A DNA stretch of 64,000 nt from Schistocerca nitens. Its lineage: Eukaryota; Arthropoda; Insecta; Orthoptera; Acrididae. Location: assembly GCF_023898315.1 (NCBI RefSeq), contig NC_064617.1, positions 712,215,202-712,279,201 of the forward strand, written 5' to 3'. A model generated the notes under the pieces. The model was not told where the DNA came from. It searched no databases and saw only the letters and a program-made list of their open reading frames with translations. The translations under genes were made by a program, and so were the position numbers. Positions within the stretch are counted from its first letter, which is position 1; each line of letters begins with the position of its first letter. Below are positions 22,302 to 33,108 of this stretch, one piece after another.

Positions 22302-22531
22302 TCTTTCTTTTCTCAGACGTTATGCCTGGTCGAAAATGGAAAGTGACGTGGACCTTGATCAAGCATGACTTCCTTTTAACTGTACGGTATATGTTATATT
22401 GCATTTAGGAACTTTCGGGTAGTTGAACATGTATCAATAATTACGGATTTCTGTAGTTGTATGTATAAGTTTGGATGTAGCTGTATTGCATTGATGTACT
22501 GGTGGATATTGTGTGGTATGACTCCTGTAGT

Positions 22532-23176
22532 TCATAGTATAATTGGTATAATGTCAACTTTATCCTGATGCCACATGTCCTTGACTTCCTCAGCCAGTTG
22601 GATGTATTTTTCAATTTTTTCTCCTGTTTTCTTTTGTATATTTGTTGTATTGACTATGGATATTTCGATTAGTTGTGTTAATTTCTTCTTTTTATTGGTG
22701 AGTATGATGTCAGGTTTGTTATAAGGTGTTGTTTTATCTGTTATAATGGTTCTGTTCCAGTATAATTTGTATTCATCATTTTCCAGTACATTTTGTGGTG
22801 CATACTTGTATGTGGGAACGTGTTGTTTTATAAGTTTATGTTGTAAGGCAAGCTGTTGATGTATTATTTTTGCTACATTGTCATGTCTTTTGGGGTATTC
22901 TGTATGTGCTAGTATTGTACATCCGCTTGTGATGTGATCTACTGTTTCTATTTGTTGTTTGCAAAGTCTGCATTTATCTGTTGTAGTATTGGGATCTTTA
23001 ATAATATGCTTGCTGTAATATCTGGTGTTTATTGTTTGATCCTGTATTGCAATCATGAATCCTTCCGTCTCACTGTATATATTGCCTTTTCTTAGCCATG
23101 TGTTGGATGCGTCTTGATCGATGTGTGGCTGTGTTAGATGATACGGGTGCTTGCCTCTAGTGTTTTCTTTTTCCAA
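22532..23176 (-). pseudogene. R4-like ORF C-terminus: CCHC knuckle and restriction-like endonuclease
   Basis: 214 open codons. CRLCKQQIETVDHITSGC gives C-x2-C-x8-H-x4-C, the knuckle of R2/R4-type LINEs. Further on, YNKPDIILTNKKKKLTQLIE gives a PD-x(n)-E pattern of the PD-(D/E)XK endonuclease that cleaves the target site. The end of the protein is in frame with a stop at 22532. Lys/Asn/Ile-rich composition differs from neighbours. It overlaps the RT block by 43 bp in another frame, so one frameshift separates them. Confidence 0.76.
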
Positions 23177-24225
23177 TTTCCTTTCTTCGTATCTGTTGAA
23201 GTTATGTGATCTAAAGGGTTGTAGAGGTGGTTATGAAATTGTAGTGGTGTAGCTGGTGTATTTATATGCGTGATTGCTTTGTGTATTTTGCTAGTTTCTG
23301 CTCGTTCTATAAAGAATTTTCTTAAATTGTCTACCTGTCCATAATGTAGGTTTTTTATGTCGATAAATCCCCTTCCTCCTTCCTTTCTGCTTAATGCGAA
23401 TCTTTCTGTTGCTGAATGTATGTGATGTATTCTATATCTGTGGCATTGTGATCGTGTAAGTGTATTGAGTGCTTCTAGGTCTGTGTTACTCCATTTCACT
23501 ACTCCAAATGAGTAGGTCAATATTGGTATAGCATAAGTATTTATAGCTTTTGTCTTGTTTCTTGCTGTCAATTCTGTTTTCAGTATTTTTGTTAGTCTTT
23601 GTTTACATTTTTCTTTTAGTTCTTCTTTAATATTTGTATTATCTATTCCTATTTTTTGTCTGTATCCTAGATATTTATAGGCATCTGTTTTTTCCATCGC
23701 TTCTATGCAGTCGCTGTGGTTATCCAATATGTAATCTTCTTGTTTAGTGTGTTTTCCCTTGACTATGCTATTTTTCTTACATTTGTCTGTTCCAAAAGCC
23801 ATATTTATGTCATTGCTGAATACTTCTGTTATCTTTAGTAATTGGTTGAGTTGCTGATTTGTTGCTGCCAGTAGTTTTAGATCATCCATGTATAGCAAAT
23901 GTGTGATTTTGTGTGGGTATGTTCCAGTAATATTGTATCCATAATTTGTATTATTTAGCATGTTGGATAGTGGGTTCAGAGCAAGGCAGAACCAGAAAGG
24001 ACTTAATGAGTCTCCTTGGTATATTCCACACTTAATCTGTATTGGCTGTGATGTGATATTATTTGAATTTGTTTGGATATTATGTGTGGTTTTCCAATTT
24101 TTCATTACTATGTTTAGGAACTGTATCAGTTTAGGATCTACTTTGTATATTTCCAATATTTGTAGTAACCATGAGTGGGGTACACTATCTAAAGCTTTTT
24201 GGTAATCAATGTATGCGTAGTGTAG
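23134..24225 (-). pseudogene. R4-like reverse transcriptase, catalytic half
   Basis: The frame is open from about 24225. It gives AYIDYQKALDSVPHSWLLQI (RT motif A with catalytic D), CGIYQGDSLSPFWFCLALNP (motif B), and THLLYMDDLKLLA (motif C, YMDD-type). A thumb region follows with TYAIPILTYSFGVVKWSNTD and the EGGRGFIDIKNLH block that is common to R2/R4 LINEs. No stops inside. It would copy the element RNA from the nicked target. Confidence 0.82.
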
Positions 24226-24234
24226 CTACCTTTG

Positions 24235-24879
24235 TTAAGTTTTAGCTTGATATGTCACCTCTGCATCTATTATCAGTTGCTCTTTACATCCTCGTGCTCT
24301 TTTGCAACAGATTTTTTGTTCTTCATTTATAATTTTGTTCTGTGTTGTATATGTCATTAATTTCTGTGTAATGACTGAAGTTAATATTTTGTATATTGTT
24401 GGTAGGCATGTTATGGGGCGATATTTATCTGGGTTTGCTGTGTCTGCTTGATCTTTAGGTTTCAGATAAGTTATTCGTTGTATAACTGTATCAGGGAATG
24501 TGTATGGGTCTGCAATGTAACTGTTAAATAATTTAGTTAGATGTGAATGTGTTGAGGTGAACTTCTTTAGCCAGAAATTTGCTATTTTATCTTTTCCAGG
24601 GGCTTTCCAATTGTGAGTAGAATTAATTGCTTGGGTGACTTCATGTTGCAAAATTATCACTTCAGGCATTTGTGGTATCATCTTGTATGTGTCTGTTTCT
24701 GCTTGTATCCACCGTGCATGTCTGTTATGTTGTACTGGGTTTGACCATATGTTGCTCCAGAAGTGTTCCATGTCTGTTATGTTTGATGGGTTGTCTATTT
24801 TAATGTGTGTCTTATCTATTGTCTGGTAAAATTTCTTTTGGTTTGTGTTGAATGTTTGGTTGTTTCCTTCTATTTTCAA
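24235..24879 (-). pseudogene. R4-like reverse transcriptase, N-terminal half
   Basis: Contains NWKAPGKDKIANFWLKKF (RT motif 0/1 region), TYLKPKDQADTANPDKYRPI and TCLPTIYKILTSVITQKL. It ends in QAKT and a stop just before motif A, where the frame shifts. QKICCKRARGCKEQLIIDAE corresponds to the Q-x-G-x-R-x-G-x-x-DQL block. Confidence 0.78.
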
Positions 24880-25000
24880 TTTTTTTGTATCTTCTAAGTC
24901 GTTTGGTCAATGCTTGTAATTTCTGCTTCTTTTCATCTAATTGCTCTATCGCTTCTTGTTGTGAGATTTTACCTAACCTTTTTCGTTTTTTTCCGACATT

Positions 25001-25663
25001 TCATTTCTTATAAATTGTTAGCTGTCCGATGTCTTTTCTCAGTTTTTCTATTCTGATCTGTAGCCTGTGTTGCCATACTGGTTTTGTGGGTTTCTTCTGT
25101 GTGTTGGTTGGTTCTGATCTCTGCCTAGTGTGTATATTTAGTGTAGTGAGTGCTCCTATATAAACCAGTAGTTGTAACTCGTCCATAGTTGTGTTTTCAT
25201 TTATTTTGTTGTGTATGATTGTGTTGATAGTTTTTATTGTTGTTTCGACTTGTGGGTTATTTGGCGGTCTATGCAAGAATGGTCTAATGTCTGTACTTGT
25301 GTCTTTGTATTCTATATATGTCAGCTGAAATTTTTCTTCTATATCTAACATGTGTGTCACTTCGTATTCTATTTTTACTTGTTCTGGTGGCTGTCTTAAG
25401 ATTTCGTTTTCCTCTGATTGTTTAATTGATGCGTGTTGTTCTTTGTTTGTTTGCTCTGGGATGTTTGAGTCCATTACTGTATTTTCTTCTTCTTCTGATT
25501 GCACATTATTTTGTTCCAGTATTTGTTGTACTTGTTGTTTGATGTTTTCTAATTCTGACTGGGGTATCCTGTTATTTTTGATTATTACACGGATCTGATC
25601 AGCTAGTCGTTGTTTTGTTAAAAATTTTAATTCTGGGTATCTGGTAATAAATGTTGTGTACAC
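25001..25663 (-). pseudogene. R4-like ORF N-terminal region
   Basis: 220 codons opening with a GTG-type start, MYTTFITRYPELKFLTKQRL and ADQIRVIIKNNRI. This resembles the Y-x-x-x-F/Y, L-T-x-Q-R-x-x-DQ-x-R-x-I block at the N-terminal side of R4/NeSL LINEs. A Gln/Glu-rich middle follows. A stop at about 25672 lies just upstream, so the true start is unknown or lost. Confidence 0.6.
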
Positions 25664-25672
25664 TTGATGTTA

Positions 25673-26329
25673 ATGATTTATTTTGTAGAAGTTTGGCTTC
25701 TCTTGAGTGGTGACTGCTGATTATGAATTAGATCACCATGGACAAAACTCAGACTTTGTCTTCAGGTCCAGCAATAAATGCTGGAAGCCCAGAATGTAAC
25801 ACAATATCCAAATGCATAAATAAATACAACACTTCTCACATCTGTGTGCCACATACTCTTAAAGTAAAATAAATTAACTCTTCATAAAAAAAATACTTCT
25901 TTAGGTGGAACATTACAATAATTGATTAACTCTCAATGGCAATGTGAGTGTCAAGTTGACAGATTGAAATACAACAACAGAATGAATACATATTTCTAAT
26001 CATTTTGTTCACATTAGTTGCTTTCCCTATTATCGTCAGTGGCTCTTGCTTCAGGGCCAATGCACTTCTCCAGCATGGAATAATGATTCATGGAGCATCA
26101 TTAAATGTGCCCAACAGGTATTGGCACTCGCATAGTTAATGCTGTTGTCATCCCCCCCCCGGAAGACATGCAGCATGCTCCAGATTAATTTCCATATACC
26201 AAAAACTGCACAACATTTACTGTCTCTTAAATATTAAATTATTACACCATTTATATAGTTTGTGAGCATAATTTTTTTGCAAGGCAGATGTAGAGCTACG
26301 CTTCACTATTCCAGAATGATGTGTAACAC
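25673..26329. other. No gene recognised
   Basis: The part next to 25672 could be the LINE 5' region. The remainder is AT-rich DNA with a nine-C run at about 26152-26160. Confidence 0.4.
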
Positions 26330-26935
26330 CACACCGTGAAGTAAGCAAAGTAAAGGAATTCTGCTTCCTTGGAAGCAAAATAACACACGATGGACAAAGC
26401 AAAGAGGACATAAAAGGCAGACTAGCACTAGTGAAGAGCATATCCTGGCCAAAAGAAGACTACTGATATCAAACATAGGTCTTAATTTATAGAAGATATA
26501 TCTCATAAGGTACATTTGCACATAGCATTGTGTGGTAGTTAATCATAGACTGTGGGAAAATAGTTCAAGAAGTAAATCAGAGCATTTGAGAATTGGTGCT
26601 ACAGAAGGCTGTTGAAAATTAGATGGACTGATAAGATAAGGAACGAGGTGCTTCTCTGCAGATTTGACAAAGAGAGAAAGATTTGAAAAACACTGACAAC
26701 AACAAATGACTGGATGACAGGACATCTGTTAAGACATCAAAGAACATCTTCAGTAGTACTAGAGGGAGCTGTGTAGGATAAAAACTTCAGGGGAAGACAG
26801 ACTTTGGAATACCCTGTACATCCAACAAGCAAGTAAGAATGTTTGGTGGAAGTGCTATTACGAGATGAAAATGTTGGCACAAGAGAGGAATTTGTGATGG
26901 ACTGCATCAAACCAGTCAAAAGACTGGTGATACAA
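26330..26935 (+). pseudogene. Old RTE-like LINE 3' end
   Basis: Frames on the plus strand give KEFCFLGSKITHDGQSKEDI, then RAFENWCYRRLLKIRWTDKI and a GHLLRHQRTSSVVLEGAV block. They are collinear with the RTE C-terminal region elsewhere in this window but much more diverged, with many stops. The end, near 26935, is an A-run after CATCAAACCAGTCAAAAGAC. It is a distinct, older subfamily. Confidence 0.6.
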
Positions 26936-27154
26936 AAAAAGGGCGTACTGGCAAATTGTGAAAAATGGAACACAGAAACTCACATCAAAATACATTTTGT
27001 GTTATGTAGTGTAACAAGCAGGGAGCAATGAGCATGTGAGAATTAGGAAACAAATAATCAAATGTAAGCTACTGTGACAATATTAACTCATACATATAAT
27101 AAGAATAGAATTATTACTGTATAATTCCTGAGTTACGTGAATTACAAAGCATTA

Positions 27155-27493
27155 TTAATGAATGTCAGTACAAACAAATCGAGTAACCCAGATGCAAAAG
27201 CTGCTAAATGCATTTTTTGTCAATTTTGAATTGAGCACACTACTATACAGATTTTTTTCAGTGTCGACACAGTGGAACAGGTTTCCAGGTGCAAAACCCA
27301 CTATAAACGTTGAAATTGGCTGTAGAAAATTGTGTTTGGTTGCTAAAGCTGCTAACTGCATGTAGTCTTTGGGTGCAAAGCCCACTAAATGTCCAACATT
27401 TGCAAAACGTGCCAAGTTCATGGCATGGTGGTCACCGTGCCATGTCTGGATGACAGGAATGCCAGCTGACATCAGACTTACCAATCTAGACAT
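27155..27493 (-). pseudogene. Possible acyl-CoA ligase-like exon remnant (very tentative)
   Basis: 112 open codons. ANVGHLVGFAPKDYMQLAAL followed by ATKHNFLQPISTFIVGFAPG and NLFHCVDTEKN weakly recall the H-x-GG...LAALATG...F-x-P-x-x-F-x-x-x-(I/V)EKYK stretch of 4CL/luciferase-like AMP-binding enzymes. No other domain block is present and the residue match is loose. It may be a chance ORF. I list it because no transposon explains it. Confidence 0.2.
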
Positions 27494-27660
27494 TCAAAGC
27501 TACCTTTCTGTTTGATATGATTCAAAGGGATATTTTTCTTATTCAGAAATAGGATGGCTGTGCTGTAGCAAACACATACATAACTGTGAAGTTCTCACTG
27601 CTGATGCCTTATCGAAATAGATGCCAGTAAGCACAGTTCAGCTGATCAGTAGGGTGTTTG

Positions 27661-27690
27661 TTGATTTGATTTGATTTGATTTGATTTATT
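27661..27690 (-). repeat. (AAATC)n 3' tail
   Basis: GATTTGATTTGATTTGATTT on the plus strand; read on the LINE strand it is a tandem AAATC tail at the element's 3' end. Confidence 0.8.
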
Positions 27691-27989
27691 TCGTGTTCCA
27701 TAGGTCCAACTGTGTTGGATTCACAAGGACATGGAACAAGTCAGTTTTTTACAAATACAATCTGATACTCTTATAGCATATACAGAAATTTGAGTACATA
27801 ATTATATAAAAATTTATACAGTAAATTCTTTGGGCAGCAATACAGAAAAAGAAAATACATATTTTCTTAGAATCATTAAAGCACTAAAGAAAACAGATAC
27901 AGAGCACACACAGATACAGAGCTCAGGATAAATAACATTCTTAGTGGCATTATGTCAACTTGTATTATATAATATTAAAATTTTACAAT

Positions 27990-28162
27990 TTATTTAGTTA
28001 AAAATTCATCTAAACTGTAAAAAGCTTTTTCTAGCAGAAATATTTTTAGTGCTTTCTTAAACTTACTCTTGTTTGTGTTATGCTCATGATAATTACTGTT
28101 TGGTTGAAATATCTCTATAGTTTTACAAACAAAACACATGAGAGAAAAAATATATTGGCATG
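27990..28162 (-). pseudogene. LINE ORF2 C-terminal end (separated by transposon)
   Basis: Encodes KSKFKKALKIFLLEKAFYSL and DEFLTK before a stop, the usual FK-x-x-LK...L-x-x-x-x-FYS-x-x-E(Y/F)L ending of Jockey/CR1 ORF2. It follows the transposon insertion point in frame order. Confidence 0.6.
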
Positions 28163-29589
28163 TACACTCCTGGAAATTGAAATAAGAACACCGTGAATTC
28201 ATTGTCCCAGGAAGGGGAAACTTTATTGACACATTCCTGGGGTCAGATACATCACATGATCACACTGACAGAACCACAGGCACATAGACACAGGCAACAG
28301 AGCATGCACAATGTCGGCACTAGTACAGTGTATATCCTCCTTTCGCAGCAATGCAGGCTGCTATTCTCCCATGGAGACGATCGTAGAGATGCTGGATGTA
28401 GTCCTGTGGAACGGCTTGCCATGCCATTTCCACCTGGCGCCTCAGTTAGACCAGCGTTCGTGCTGGACATGCAGAACCGCGTGAGACGACGCTTCATCCA
28501 GTCCCAAACATGCTCAATGGGGGACAGATCCGGAGATCTTGCTGGCCAGGGTAGTTGACTTACACCTTCTAGAGCACGTTGGGTGGCACGGGATACATGC
28601 GGACGTGCATTGTCCTGTTGGAACAGCAAGTTCCCTTGCCGGTCTAGGAATGGTAGAACGATGGGTTCGATGACGGTTTGGATGTACCGTGCACTATTCA
28701 GTGTCCCCTCGACGATCACCAGTGGTGTACGGCCAGTGTAGGAGATCGCTCCCCACACCATGATGCCGGGTGTTGGCCCTGTGTGCCTCGGTCGTATGCA
28801 GTCCTGATTGTGGCGCTCACCTGCACGGCGCCAAACACGCATACGACCATCATTGGCACCAAGGCAGAAGCGACTCTCATCGCTGAAGACGACACGTCTC
28901 CATTCGTCCCTCCATTCACGCCTGTCGCGACACCACTGGAGGCGGGCTGCACGATGTTGGGGCGTGAGCGGAAGACGGCCTAACGGTGTGCGGGACCGTA
29001 GCCCAGCTTCATGGAGACGGTTGCGAATGGTCCTCGCCGATACCCCAGGAGCAACAGTGTCCCTAATATGCTGGGAAGTGGCGGTGCGGTCCCCTACGGC
29101 ACTGCGTAGGATCCTACGGTCTTGGCGTGCATCCGTGCGTCGCTGCGGTCCGGTCCCAGGTCGACGGGCACGTGCACCTTCCGCCGACCACTGGCGACAA
29201 CATCGATGTACTGTGGAGACCTCACGCCCCACGTGTTGAGCAATTCGGCGGTACGTTCACCCGGCCTCCCGCATGCCCACTATACGCCCTCGCTCAAAGT
29301 CCGTCAACTGCACATACGGTTCACGTCCACGCTGTCGCGGCATGCTACCAGTGTTAAAGACTGCGATGGAGCTCCTTATGCCACGGCAAACTGGCTGACA
29401 CTGACGGCGGCGGTGCACAAATGCTGCGCAGCTAGCGCCATTCGACGGCCAACACCGCGGTTCCTGGTGTGTCCGCTGTGCCGTGCGTGTGATCATTGCT
29501 TGTACAGCCCTTTCGCAGTGTCCGGAGCAAGTATGGTGGGTCTGACACACCGGTGTCAATGTGTTCTTTTTTCCATTTCCAGGAGTGTA
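28163..29589 (-). mobile_element. DD32E Tc1-type transposon, copy D (defective)
   Basis: Terminal CACTCCTGGAAAT repeats at 28165 and 29587 are flanked by TA (28163-28164 and 29588-29589). It is 1.42 kb and nearly identical to the copies at 36.2 and 54.9 kb. It lies within the LINE ORF2. The TIR match is good for only about 13 bp and then diverges. Confidence 0.92.
28320..29343 (-). pseudogene. DD32E transposase, copy D: one nonsense and one frameshift
   Basis: Same protein as the intact copy at 36435-37457. A tryptophan codon TGG is TGA at 29259-29257 (EAG-stop-TYRR), and an extra A at about 28475 (CAGAACCGCG versus CAGACCGCG) shifts the last ~60 codons. The catalytic residues remain (SDESRF, QQDNARPH, SPDLSPIEHVW). 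Confidence 0.9.
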
Positions 29590-30735
29590 GTTGTGTATAT
29601 TTTAAGGTTTCGAAAGCTGTTTCTACAAGAGTCTCTTGGACGCAATCCACATATAATTCTTAAAGCTCGCTTTCCTTGCTAATGGCTGGTTGCCCCAAAA
29701 AATAATTCTGTACTCGATGAGAGAATGAAAATAGCCATAGTACGCCACTTTTGCAGTGTTAGGTTCAACACTTGTAGTGACAACCCGTAAAGCGTAGGTA
29801 GCAGAGCTAAGCCTCTTACAGAGATCAATAATATGTGAGGACCAGTTCATTTTCTTGTCAATGTGCACTCCAAGAAATTTTGTTGTTTCCATTCGTTCTA
29901 TTGGTTGATTACCCCATATCACACTTATCTCTCTCTCTTTTTCTGTTTTTGTACAGAATTGAATAAAGCTACTCTTACTGGAATTTAATGAGCGACCATT
30001 CACCTTGAGCCAATTAACCACATCTTTAAGTATGTGATTAATGAGTTCCTCAAGATTGTTATCTGTTCTACTGCTCATAAAAATTGTGGTATCATCAGCA
30101 AATAATGTAAATTTACATGGCAGGCTTGTACATGATGGTAGACCATTTATAAAAATCAGGAATAAATGGCCCAAGAATTGAGCCCTGAGGCACTCCACAT
30201 ATAATGGAACTCCATTCAGAATCTGAGGAAGCATCACATACTCCACCCGAGCTATTAAAGATAACCTTTTGTTTTCTGTCTTGGAGGTATGACTAGCCAA
30301 TTGCCTGCAACACCACTTATTCCTACTAATTTTGCTTTTTGCAAGAGAATCTGGTGATCAACACAGTCAAACGCTTTGGATAAATCACAGAAGACACCAA
30401 GTGCTAGTATTTTTTCATTGAGGGTTTCTAGGACTTCATTTGCAAATGCATAGGCTGCGTCTTCTGTTGAATGGCCCTTTTGAAAGCCAAATTGGCTCTT
30501 GCTGAGAACTCCATTCTTCATGAGATGATCAGTAATTCTTGCATGTATTAGCTTTTCTAGAATTTTGGAGAAAGCTGTCAGCAAAGAGATAGGTCGATAG
30601 TTAGTTAGTCCAGCTTTATCGCCCTTTTTGTACAGGGGCTTCACAAGGCATACTTAAGTCTACTGGGAACAACACATTTCTGAGGGGAAGCATTGAAAAT
30701 ATGACAGAGAATGTCCCTTATCCACCCACTGACAA
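29590..30735 (-). pseudogene. LINE reverse transcriptase (CR1/Jockey-group)
   Basis: Two frames. 30644-30255 has PLYKKGDKAGLTNYRPISLL, SQFGFQKGHSTEDAAYAF and LGVFCDLSKAFDCVDHQILL (motif A). 30300-29623 has LIFINGLPSC, FTLFADDTTIFMSS (motif C FADD), TKFLGVHIDKKMNWSSHIID and YYGYFHSLIEYRIIFWGNQP. The join near 30300-30255 lost motif B, and the 5' side stops near 30735. It belongs to the same family as the fragments at 3790-4008 and 300-511. Confidence 0.78.
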
Positions 30736-32285
30736 ATTACACGTAATCAGATCGAGAAAGCACACCTGTCCTCGTTACTATTAGTATTAATACCTTTTTC
30801 TGTATTAGACAACGACATTTGTTTTTTTCATGTAGCAAAACGTTTGACGAATTTTGATGAGCTAATAGATTCTTGCCCAAAAGGAAAGCACGCCATGTAA
30901 AGCTGCACTAAGGTTAGTGAGAAAAGCAATGCAAGGACTTAGGGACTGAAGAAATGTGTACTGTCTTGCTTGTCTAATGTCTTTACTGGTTTTATGTATA
31001 CTATATTTAATTTTATGTCACACAAAAGCATTACAAAATGTTACGTGGTTGAGTTCCACAGAACAAAATACAGTGACGTGTGATAGAAGAATGCTGTGTG
31101 AAGAGGCGCGGCACTACATTTTGGCACAATTAAGACCAAATAATATGTATTACATTTCCTCAAACACATATGTTTTATGTACCAGACTCTTGAGAAAGAT
31201 GTGCGCTGCAAAATGGACATACTTTTGAAAAGTTGATTTTTTTTTTTTTTTTAATTTTTGGCGTCCTACCTCTAACACTCGAGGGAGGAGGGGCGCCACT
31301 CTCTAGTATTGTTCCGGTTCGGAAATATCGTAGATGCGGGACAGATCTACAGAGCAGTCTTAAGTTGTAATAGGGAGGTGGGTAGCCTCACGTGACCCTT
31401 CTTTACGTTTAGTAATTTTGCTGTTTCCTTTTCGTATATTGCTCTCACGTCAAATGAAAACAAAACTGATTTTTGTGACTGGGAGTTATTAAGTGAATTA
31501 AAATACATTCACATAATTACGGAAGGCTAAAATATGTTATTAGTTTCAGATGTTATTTTATTTTCCCTTTCTGACAGTCAAGCATTATCGCATTGCAGAA
31601 CAATGAACTTATTTTTGTCGATTTGCTAGAGAAATTTGGCTTTTATTAACCTTTTCCGCTGAACCAGCCAATTTATTTGAAACGGAGTGTTTAGTTCCAG
31701 ACTATTGGCTAATTTCAATTGATCGCTGAATTTCAGGTCCATTTTTTCATCTTATAGAACGTATGGCATTACGCCATAATAAAGAACCAGACATGTAATA
31801 ATACAGTACTGGTACTCCAAGAAAACTTACATCCGTATCTGGACATAGGAATGTGCACTTTAAGCCGAATTATGCATTTTAGTATGGTTCACGAAATTCC
31901 CGTGCTCTTGGAGTATCCTCTTAATATCTTGTTTCTTTTGTGACATTATGTAAGACGCTTGTTATCTGGCGCTCTCTGGCAACTACTGAAACGAACCTAT
32001 TCCTAACAGGTCGCGGGAAAACATTGCGAATGGTGGTTTGAAAAGCGTTACTTTCAAAGTAAATTTCCTTTTACGCAAGATGAACTATGTGCGAGAATGT
32101 ACGATGAATTTCTTAAATCACACAGCTTTTGACTCTCACTTAAAAATCAACTCTTTGACTACGATGATACAGAATAATTTCGAGCTCAGAAGACCTGACA
32201 TTTATGTCGTTCTTAAAAATTTTGGGCGCGACATTTTCGAATGTGTACTTGCTATATTACGGGTGAAACCCCTGACACAACTACA
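30736..32285. other. No gene recognised; poly-T run
   Basis: A 90-codon ORF at 30956-31228 (plus) starts with a hydrophobic stretch but matches nothing I know. A run of about 18 T follows at about 31230-31250. No repeat structure was seen otherwise. Confidence 0.35.
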
Positions 32286-32485
32286 ACTAGTATCCCATCC
32301 TTCACTTCGCCTTTACACTGACGACACAACTAAAATTTGTATCCCGTCCTTCACTTCACCTTTACACTGACACTATATATGTCAATTGACGAGCAAGATA
32401 CAAATGTTGCATATAGCTATATAGCTCAAGTAACGAATGGGATACTAGCAGCGTCCAAGGCAACAAGAAAACTGTACCCCATAGT

Positions 32486-32502
32486 GAAGTACGGGATACA
32501 AA
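32486..32502. repeat. SINE target-site duplication, left
   Basis: GAAGTACGGGATACAAA, repeated exactly at 32702-32718. Confidence 0.93.
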
Positions 32503-32701
32503 AAATGGTTCAAATGGCTCTGAGCACTATGGGACTCAACTGCTGAGGTCATTAGTCCCCTAGAACTTAGAACTAGTTAAATCTAACTAACCTAAGGACA
32601 TCACAAACATCCATGCCCGAGGCAGGATTCGAACCTGCGACCGTAGCGGTCTTGCGGTTCCAGACTGCAGCGCCTTTAACCGCACGGCCACTTCGGCCGG
32701 C
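32503..32701 (-). mobile_element. tRNA-derived SINE (family 1), full length
   Basis: Minus strand. It begins GGCCGAAGTGGCCGTGCGGT (pol III A-box region) at 32701 downward, with GGTTCGAATCCTGCC (B box) about 50 nt in, and a tail CATTTGAACCATTTTT at 32503. Perfect 17-bp duplications flank it (32486-32502, 32702-32718), so insertion is recent. Other copies lie at 51541-51665 and 58849-59046. Confidence 0.93.
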
Positions 32702-33108
32702 GAAGTACGGGATACAAATTGTACATGTGTCGTCGTCTTGTCTCCGTGTAGTTCAATTGAGGTACAGGTTGCAAATGTAACTAAAGTCTATTTCCACCTT
32801 TTCGTTACCAGTGTACATATATAGAGGTCAACGGAAGTCTGGTATACATATATTACATACATAGGTCCTTCTGTCATCAGTAGTACTGTTAGTAATAGCG
32901 GAGACGAAATAAACAACACATCTACAATTTGTATCCCTTGTTCCACTTAGGGTTTACTGAAGCGGAGGATACATCGTTCAAGTGAAGAACAGGACAGTAA
33001 TGCTAGTGAAAACGAAGAAATCGACTTACGACAAACTCCTATTCCGTACTGTACACTTCGAATGAGCTTTTAATTTGTATCCGGTGTTTCATTTACGGTT
33101 TAGTGAAG

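Larger units (their letters stand above)
22302..25672 (-). mobile_element. R4/Dong-like LINE with restriction-like endonuclease
   Basis: Minus-strand element of about 3.4 kb. Order: N-terminal region (25663-25001), RT N-terminal half (24879-24235), RT active site and thumb (24225-23134), C-terminal CCHC knuckle and PD-type endonuclease (23176-22532), 3' UTR to about 22302. Single-ORF LINEs with a C-terminal restriction-like nuclease belong to the R2/R4/NeSL group. The overall feel and the TAA-rich 3' boundary favour R4/Dong. Two or three frame breaks disable this copy. Confidence 0.78.
27655..30735 (-). mobile_element. CR1/Jockey-group LINE, 5'-truncated, split by a Tc1 copy
   Basis: RT sequence runs from 30735 to 29590, is interrupted by the DD32E transposon at 28163-29589, and resumes 28162-27990 with the ORF2 C-terminus. 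A 3' UTR leads to a (GATTT/AAATC)n tail at 27661-27690. Tails made of short tandem repeats fit CR1-type LINEs. The 5' end is truncated in the RT. Confidence 0.7.
32287..33108. repeat. Cluster of short TTTGTATCCC / TTCACTT repeats
   Basis: Six related copies of a 20-36 bp unit: 32287-32322 and 32336-32371 (direct, 49 bp apart, nearly identical through CTTTACACTGAC); inverted at 32431-32450 and 32483-32502; direct at 32928-32962 and 33073-33108. The core is TTTGTATCCCGTCCTTCACT. The SINE at 32503-32701 duplicated one inverted copy as its target site. Confidence 0.7.

Noticed and set aside
19247..22368. Plus-strand ORFs across RTE copy B (and equivalents in copies C and G)
   Set aside because: The Ser/Leu/Phe-rich products repeat in each copy because they mirror the Lys/Glu-rich RTE protein.
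28252..29682. Long ORFs on both strands of the DD32E transposon copies (for example 143 and 186 codons opposite the transposase)
   Set aside because: They are antisense shadows: the same frames are open in all three copies only because the GC-rich transposase lacks stops in those frames. They have no family likeness.
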